From: Aquarana catesbeiana
Lineage: Eukaryota; Chordata; Amphibia; Anura; Ranidae
Reading direction: 5' to 3'
DNA length: 64,000 bases
Assembly: GCF_042186555.1 (NCBI RefSeq)
Contig: NC_133327.1
Location: 53,752,408 to 53,816,407, forward strand
In this document: one piece after another, positions 57,961 through 64,000 of the stretch
How positions within the stretch are numbered: the stretch's first letter is position 1
Layout of the letters: each line of letters begins with the position of its first letter
Program-made: the position numbers and the translations under genes
The notes under the pieces: generated by a model
Told to the model about the DNA's origin: nothing
Database searches by the model: none
The model's input: the letters and a program-made list of their open reading frames with translations, nothing else

Positions 57961-58339
57961 ATGGCTGATTGATGTATGTTAATATACACCATCTGGGACA
58001 ACCTCTTTTCTTTTCTATTATGCAGAACCTTACATTATCCCAAATTAAATTATTCACATTCCTGCTCCCACTGTGGCCTTGAAGCATGTTTTTAGGACAC
58101 CAAGTAGTTTTGGATATTAAACAACCAGGATAGAAGACAGAGTAGTTCTAGAATAATAAAAGTTATTTTATAATCCTACTATATAGATGTGTGCTTCAGA
58201 GAGACACTCAAGTTGCCATGCATATAACAAAGAAAGAAAGCTATAAGGCTTTTTATCCCATTGCACATCTCAATCCGCCTACCATCCACATCATTGATAA
58301 GGAAAAAAAAGGAGGCACTTGCTTTTGCTTCCTAACAGT

Positions 58340-58830
58340 AGTTAAAGTGGAGGTCCCCCCTAAAAAAAAAAAATTACATAAACAGGCTCTTTAATTTTTT
58401 TTAAAAAACATTTGAAAAAAAAATGTTTTACTTACCTGAAACGCCTGTTGCTAGGCAGTCTTCCTAATCTGCCACTTCCTTCTCCGTGGAGCTGTTCCTT
58501 CTCTTCATCCCTCACGTGGTGTTCTGGGAAATTGGGCGCGCTGTCTTCTGGGACCTGTGTGTGTCCCAGAAAACAGCCGCCCGTTCACAAAGCGTTGCGC
58601 AACTCGCACATGCGCAGTAGGAAACGGGCAGTGAAGCCGCAAGGCTCCACTGCCTGTTTCCCTTAGATAGAATGGCGGCGCCGGCACCCGATCCGATGGA
58701 TGGATCGGCCTCTGGGGGCCAACGTCGCGGGCTCCCTGGACAGGTAAGTGTCCTTATTAAAAGTCAGCAGCTACAGTGTTTGTAGCTGCTGACTTTTCAT
58801 TCTTTTTTTTTTTCAGCTGGAACACTGCTT
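58340..58830 (+). mobile_element. MITE of the 'AAAGTCAGCAGC' family
   Basis: Begins TTAAAGTGGAGGTCCCCCC and ends CAGCTGGAACACTGCTTTTAA. It has a perfect 17-base-arm hairpin near 58760-58798 (AAAAGTCAGCAGCTACA, loop GTGTT, complement), shared with the copies at 27425 and 45283. The middle has CGCACATGCGCAGTAGGAAA-type sequence, as at 45490. Confidence 0.75.
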
Positions 58831-59359
58831 TTAACAGAGGCAAATTGGCAATTGCACATGCACAAAATAATCTTTCTCGAGACGTCTATAATAAACTGAT
58901 AATTACATGCCTTTTTGGCACCAGAATGAAATAGACCTGCAAGTCTTAAAGTCTATGATTCTGTTGGTTTTTTATAAAGGGGAAAAAATTACATCCCATT
59001 ACTATCCAAGTATCCAGGGCTCCATTATATTGATTTTCCCTCGCTTCCTGTACCAGTGACAATGGTTTCACCAGGCAGGAAATGAGGAAACATCTGTAAC
59101 AAGATAACAGAGTGACAGATAGAAGTAAAAAAAACAATTTATGATCCTTATGAGGACGTGGGCAAAGTTTGTGAGCCAGAGGATATAAGCCAAACCAGCT
59201 GTCAACAAGGCCTGCACTTGTAATAACAAAAAAGAGCAACGTTAAAGATCCAGTTTACTTCTACCTTTTTAACATTGTTGACAATCAAGCCCCAATGAAG
59301 GGGGCTCTTGGCTACCTTTTGGATTGTCCTCCTGGCTTTTATCTGAACAAAGTTGTTTC

Positions 59360-59790
59360 TAGATGCTGGGTACTGGACACTGGACTAAAGACTATGGACA
59401 CAGGACTCTGGACACAGGATCCTAGATGCTGGACATGGGACTCTAGACACAGGATATTAGATGCTGGGCACTGGACTAAATATTTTGGACACAGGACCTG
59501 GACATGGGGCTCTGAACAGAGGATTTTAGATGCTAGACATAGGACTCGGGACACAGGATTATAGATGCTGGACACAGGAATCTAAATGGTGGTTTGTGGA
59601 CTCTAAACCTTCTGGACGTGGGGCTCTGGACAGAGTATTCTAATGATAGACATAGGACTCTGGACATACCAATCTAGAAGCTGGGCACTGCACACTGGAC
59701 ATTAGATTAAAGTCTCTGGATATAGAACTCTAGACACAGGATTCTAGTTGCTGAGCACAAGACCCTGGACGTAGGACCCTGGACACTGCT
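59360..59790. repeat. Irregular minisatellite: CTGGACACAGGA / TAGATGCTGG units
   Basis: Units of 11-24 bases made from GGACACAGGACTCTGGACAC and TCCTAGATGCTGGACATGGG, with decay toward the right. ORFs across it are artefacts. Confidence 0.85.
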
Positions 59791-60234
59791 TATAACTACA
59801 AGAACAGTCCGTTAGCCCAGGCAATCCAGCCCAACAGAGAAGAGTACAGACCTGGGAAGAAAAGCCCCATGCTGTTTACTTTTCACACATGTTACAGAAG
59901 GCAGCGTGTGCTCAGAGGACATGTCACTCTGCTGGAGGAGTGACTTGGATTTCAGGCTGGATGAACTCTTAGAAGAAGTCCCTGATTCCACAATGCCTGC
60001 AGACTTTTATCTACCACTTGAAAAAAAAACAAGTACTGCTAATATGTGCCTTACTCACCGCTGCTCTACAGCCTTTCTCCACCGTTTTTCGCAGACCCCA
60101 AAAATCCTGATGCATATCCCTGGTTGCAAATTTCTGCTTTAGACCATAGGCTTAAATTAAGACTTGCTTAATCCACCTAGTCATGGCGAAGCGAAGAAGG
60201 GAGCTCCCTGTGGGAACTTTTGTGAAATGGTTAA

Positions 60235-60702
60235 AGCCTTAAAGGTTTTCACCTCAATACATTCTATGCATTAAGGTGACAAACCTTCTGAGCTGCAGCT
60301 TCCCCCCCGCCCCCCCTGAACTTGATCCGATCCAGCGATAAGCACAAGAGCAGTGGCTCTCGCCACTGTCTTCCTCCTCATTGGGCAGATTGATAGTGGT
60401 GGGAGCCATTGGCTCCCACCGCTGTCAATCAAATGCTTTGATACGGGAGCGGGGGGGTGGGGCAGAGCCGCCTGCTCTGTCAATAGATGCAGACAGGGCA
60501 GCCCGGGAGCAAGCATGCATGGGTACCCCCCATCAAAGCGACTTTCCATGGGGGCACCCACCAAAGAGAAGGGGCCTGGAGTGCTGGCGGGGGACCAAAG
60601 AAGTAGAGAATTGTTGCTGCTCTGTGCAAAAGCATTGCATAGAGCAGGTAGGTATAGACATGTTTGTTATTTTAATTAAGGACGGTTTAATAACACTTTA
60701 AG
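60235..60702. mobile_element. MITE of the 'ATTCTATGCATTAAGG' family
   Basis: Left part CCTTAAAGGTTTTCACCTCA and CATTCTATGCATTAAGGTGA; right part GTTTAATAACACTTTAAG. The core words CCAGCGAT, GGCTCCCACCGCTGTCAATC and AGAGCAGGTA also occur at 63036-63840. Non-coding, CpG-containing. Confidence 0.65.
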
Positions 60703-60949
60703 TCTGCTTCCATTTGAGTGCTTGGACTTGGCATTGTTTGTTTGTCTGTCTGACTTCACAACTGAGGGGTCCAGGAATGAAGGGACAATTGAATTGCCCT
60801 GAGTTGCAAAATGTTGATGGAAAACCGGGCTTTCTCTGACAAAGTCCCCTGAAGGCATCTAGGACTCTTCCCCAGACCAACTGGTTGGCATCTGTCATGA
60901 GAACCTTCCACATCCTTGGGAAAAGGTTTTCCTGATGTACATTTTAAAA

Positions 60950-61330
60950 CTACAACAAAGACCTTTGTGAACTTCCAACCTGGTAACAGTTTGGGAACAT
61001 CCTTTTCTGGCTTGACGTACATTTTAATACTACATCATACAAAAATATGTTGTAGTATTAGACACTTGTGAACTTCCAAACTGATAACAGTTTGGGAAGG
61101 TCATTTTCTGTTCCAGCATGACAGTGCTCCTGTACACAAACCCAGCTCCATAAAGACATGAATTGAGCAGTTTAGTTTGGATGAACTTGAGTGAACCATT
61201 TAAAGCCCTGACCTCAACCCTACTGAACCTTTGGGATCAATTAAAACACATTTGCAAGCAGGGTTTTCTCACAAACATCTGTACTTGACAAATCATCAAC
61301 CTGAAACATTGCATTTACATTAAAACCCAA
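60950..61330 (+). pseudogene. Tc1-like transposase C-terminal relic
   Basis: Plus-strand text in shifting frames near 61110-61260: FQHDSAPVHKPSSIKT (second Asp region), then a 'KALTSTLLNLWDQLKHICKQ'-like region (Glu region, decayed). Two diverged tandem copies of ACATTTTAA(A/T)ACTACA... precede it (60938-61060). Only relics. Confidence 0.5.
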
Positions 61331-61984
61331 AGCGCCAACCTCTTTCTTTTTTTTTTATTAGTCTCTTTCTTATCTTTATGCTATCCTGAGTACCACCTAT
61401 GCCAGTTAATCATAAAAATACTTTGGAATTTGTATAATTAAAGGGGGCACTTGGCACAAAGTTCAGTACCCTTCCAAGCTGCCGGCAATTGGACTCCCAA
61501 TATATTATTTTTCGGGGAGATCCATCCTCCTTGCCTTATCCATTTGTAAAAAAATATTTATTTTTCCTTCTCTTCCTTTCATTCCCTAATGTCCCCAAAA
61601 TGTTAGTCTAGATAGAAAATTGAGTAGTTTTAGTACCGCATCACTCTAGAAATGCTGTTTTTTAATCATTACTGCATCTGTCACCAATGGGCTTAGGTCA
61701 TGATTACACAAATAGAACAGTTTTCCACATTGACATCGAGGTCCAACTCTGTTGCAGATTAGACGTCCCAAACCTGAAATGTGAGTGTGGGGTGGTGAGA
61801 TCTGTCCATATTTTATGGAGTAGTAGCTTCTACTTATAACATTTTAGAGTTTTGTCTGATTAGGAAACAAAAATAAAATTCTACAGAATAATAAAGTGAA
61901 CCAAAATAAAATATTATGTTCAGTGAAAATCGCTTTCAGTCATTTCACTTATCATGTAGTGGTCTCCAAACTGTGGCCCTTTAC

Positions 61985-62365
61985 TTGCTTTTAACCATTG
62001 GGGCACTATTCCTCCCTCTGACACCAACAATGAGGAAATATTCCTTTCATTGACACTAACTTTGAGGCACTACTCTTCTCATTGACACCAACAACAGGGT
62101 ACTATTCTCTTCACTGAAACTAATGATGGAGCACTAATCGTTCCACTGACATCACAAATAGAGAATTATTCCTACCACTGATGGAGCACTACAACTCCCA
62201 TTGACACTAATGATGGGGCACATTTCCTTCCACTGACAGAAAGGATGAGGCAATATTCTTAACTCCAACAAATAAAATGGGTCATAATTCCTCCCACTTA
62301 TCCCATTGATGGGGTATTATTCCTTCCACTGACACCAACAATGGGGCACTATTCCTCCTCCTACT
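61985..62365. repeat. Intronic minisatellite upstream of LRR exon 4
   Basis: About 13 diverged units of the type GGGGCACTATTCCTCCCACTGACACCAACAAT, the same family as 55190-55545. It ends about 170 bases before the exon. Confidence 0.8.
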
Positions 62366-62538
62366 AACCACAGGCGCTAGGTAATTTTTGTACTCCTACT
62401 GGCCTTGCTAAAGTCCGAAGAACATATAATTGGCCCTGTGTTTAGAGAGTTTGAGGAACTCTGATTTAGAGAATAATGAAATTAATTCCAGGATGATAAA
62501 TTAACTTTTTTGTTCTGGTAACATTATCTCTTCTACAG

Positions 62539-62706
62539 TTTTTTTAATAATCACCTGACAAACAGTTCCTGTCCTCACCTGGCGTCTGGAATAAGAAATA
62601 ACCAGAAGCTGCAGAAACTTCATTTGTCTAAGAACAATCTAGGGGGTCCTCATTTCGGCGATCTGGTGGCAGCCCTGACAACAGCAAGCGAAATATGGGA
62701 ATTACT
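62539..62706 (+). CDS. NLR exon 9: LRR pair 4
   Basis: The acceptor TCTCTTCTACAG ends at 62538 and the donor GTAAGT starts at 62707; phase 2 in and out. At 168 bases it has one codon more than the other LRR exons, near the end (ALTTASEIWEL against ALTTSRIEEL). The peptide (Cys from the split codon) reads CFFNNHLTNSSCPHLASGI then QKLQKLHLSKNNLGGPHF and GDLVAA. The first position of the LRR consensus is FFNN in place of L.xN. The good donor shows that the gene continues past the window. Confidence 0.92.
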
Positions 62707-63035
62707 GTAAGTAAGAGAAATGACTCAAAAATGCTTTAAGTGGACAAATTTGTCTTCAAATCATTGGGGTCAGTTTACCAAAGCAAATGAACAAAAATAA
62801 ATCACTATGTTAGGCTTGCATTGTGCATCCAGAAATTACTATTTTTTTACTTATTACTTTTCAATGTGTATGGTGTGTGCCTAGTTTTTCTGTGCATGCT
62901 ACACATCCAAATAAAACTACTTTTATGCTTTCTGTTCATACAAAGTACATTCGGATTGGGTACATAAACATATTTTAGGATGAAATAAAAAAAAAGAAAT
63001 AAGATTAGCTTGCTAAAAAATATAATGCACATGTA

Positions 63036-63840
63036 TTAAAGGGATTGTAAAGGCAGAAGTTGTTTTATATCCTAATGGATTCTATGCATTAAGATAAAAA
63101 ACCTTCTGTGAGCAGCAACCCCCCTCAGCCCCCCTAATACTTACCTGAGCCCATCTTTATCCAGCGATGTTGTAAAAAGTGTCTCAGCTGCCCGGGACTT
63201 CCCTTCTCATTGGCTAAGACAAAATAAGAAATGGCTGCCCCTCACATGGGTTCCAAGTAAAGTTTATTAGAATATGAAAATATCCAAAATGACACCAGAG
63301 GACATCAGCAGTGGTCAAGGTAGACGTGTTTCACACATGTGCTTAATCAGGTAATCATTAAGCACATTTCTCTTGTGTGAAACTCATCTACTTTGGATAT
63401 TTGATATTCCAATAAACTTTGCTTGGAGCCCACATGAGGTGCAGCCGTTTCTTATTTTGACAATTTACCACGGAGGCAAGACAGAGCTAGCACTCAGGTG
63501 TGTGTTCCAGTGGGTGTATCAGTTACACCTGGAGTGGTGAGATCTTTTAATTTGGTCATTGGCTAAGACAGCAGCTTGGAACTATTGGCTCCCGCTGCTG
63601 TCAATCAAAGTCAGTCAGACAATCAGGAGAGAGAAGGGGCCAGGCCGGGTCACGGTTCTGTGTCTGCATGGACACAGGGAGCTGTGACTCGACTTGGGTG
63701 CCCCCATAGCAAGCTGTGAGGTGCACTCAACAGGAGGGAGGGGCCAGGAGTACAGAAGAGGGACCCGAGAAGAGGAGTATCCAGGCCACTCTGTGAAAAA
63801 CTGACTGCACAGAGCAGGTAAGACTTTACAATCACTTTAA
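63036..63840. mobile_element. MITE with TTAA ends and nested foldback
   Basis: Left TTAAAGGGATTGTAAAG, right CTTTACAATCACTTTAA (one mismatch between the TIRs, TTAA at each edge). The core words match 60235-60702. A foldback (about 63248-63428) is inserted in it. Confidence 0.8.
63248..63428. repeat. Foldback with hammerhead-like relics on both strands
   Basis: The outer arms AAGTAAAGTTTATTAGAATA and TATTCCAATAAACTTTGCTT pair. The inner parts hold, on the minus strand, CTGATTA (63350-63344), helix II GCACA/TGTGT, GAAA and CACGTC. On the plus strand there is a mirror with TCATTA, GCACA...TGTGT, GAAA and CTCATC. It has the same overall design as the inverted Penelope-like structure at 10.6-12.9 kb, shortened. 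Confidence 0.6.
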
Positions 63841-64000
63841 AGTGTAAGTAAACCCCCCTATCGTTTTCAGCCAGGGAAGCTGCCATCTTTGCCTCTGTTT
63901 AATCTACAACTGGCAAGATGCTGCACATGTGATCAGTTATGACACCAGCCATTGGATGGTTTGACAGTTTGGTTGAGAGCACAAACAATGGGAGTGTTAC

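Larger units (their letters stand above)
55893..62538 (+). other. NLR intron 8
   Basis: Holds MITEs (58340-58830, about 60230-60700), Tc1-like relics (57240-57960, about 60950-61330), a minisatellite (59360-59790) and the LRR-associated minisatellite (61985-62365). 55893-57040 contains a MITE-like block (56000-56830) with a GCAGATAAAAAA/CTGGAGTTC-type edge. 58831-59340 and 61340-61980 hold nothing recognised. Confidence 0.45.
62707..64000 (+). other. NLR intron 9 (open to the right)
   Basis: 62707-63035 is AT-rich and non-coding. 63036-63840 is a MITE. 63841-64000 starts another dispersed repeat (AGTGTAAGTAAACCCCCCTA). The next LRR exon is not in the window. Confidence 0.5.

Overview
The window reads as nuclear DNA of an anuran amphibian, probably ranid-like (inference from remembered repeat families; no search was run). 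It has AT-rich non-coding DNA, short exons with canonical splice sites in kilobase-scale introns, and many transposable elements of vertebrate type: Tx1-like L1, L2/CR1-like LINE, Penelope-like, Ty3/Gypsy-like, Tc1, hAT, Harbinger-like and numerous TTAA-ended MITEs. Nothing bacterial was seen. All boundaries were read by eye, and repeat edges are approximate unless a target-site duplication is quoted.

The window holds one convincing host gene, on the + strand from about 8.5 kb to beyond the right edge: an NLR-type innate immune receptor. Nine exons join in one open frame with compatible phases. They are a short start exon (8484-8573, ATG at 8540, least certain), two CARD exons (13096-13256, 15448-15619), a 66-base linker exon (28529-28594), a 1717-base FISNA-like/NACHT/HD2 exon (31152-32868) and four leucine-rich-repeat exons (36513-36677, 44088-44252, 55728-55892, 62539-62706). 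About 937 codons are visible. The last exon ends in a good donor, so more LRR exons and the stop lie to the right. The expected product is a cytosolic sensor: CARD for signalling, NACHT for ATP-dependent oligomerisation, LRRs for ligand sensing or autoinhibition.

Layout. 0-8.4 kb: MITEs and a broken Tx1-like L1 with a ~550-base inverted repeat and a nested hAT element. 8.4-16 kb: start exon, an inverted Penelope-like structure (10.6-12.9 kb) with a hammerhead-like motif in each arm, the CARD exons, a (TA)n tract and a 326-base palindrome. 15.7-21 kb: a hAT element with an internal minisatellite and several copies of a TTAACCACTT-ended family. 21-31 kb: a Ty3/Gypsy remnant, MITEs and a 26-base minisatellite. 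31-36.7 kb: NACHT exon, Tc1 element, first LRR exon. 38-41.4 kb: a large hairpin-rich TTAACCACTT-family composite with a minisatellite. 42-46 kb: L2/CR1-like LINE, LRR exon 2, a MITE chain. 46-49.3 kb: Penelope-like remnant (- strand) with the cleanest hammerhead-like motif. 49.3-51.4 kb: a 45-base satellite split by an LTR-like insertion. 52-54.6 kb: L1 3' end and a tandem duplication involving a hAT element. 55-64 kb: LRR exons 3 and 4, each just after a related intronic minisatellite, plus Tc1 relics and MITEs.

The points most worth a second look are the CARD-FISNA-NACHT-LRR architecture, the hammerhead-like motifs whose stem I differs between copies yet stays paired, and the TTAACCACTT family, whose copies carry runs of short near-perfect hairpins and often a different minisatellite in the middle.
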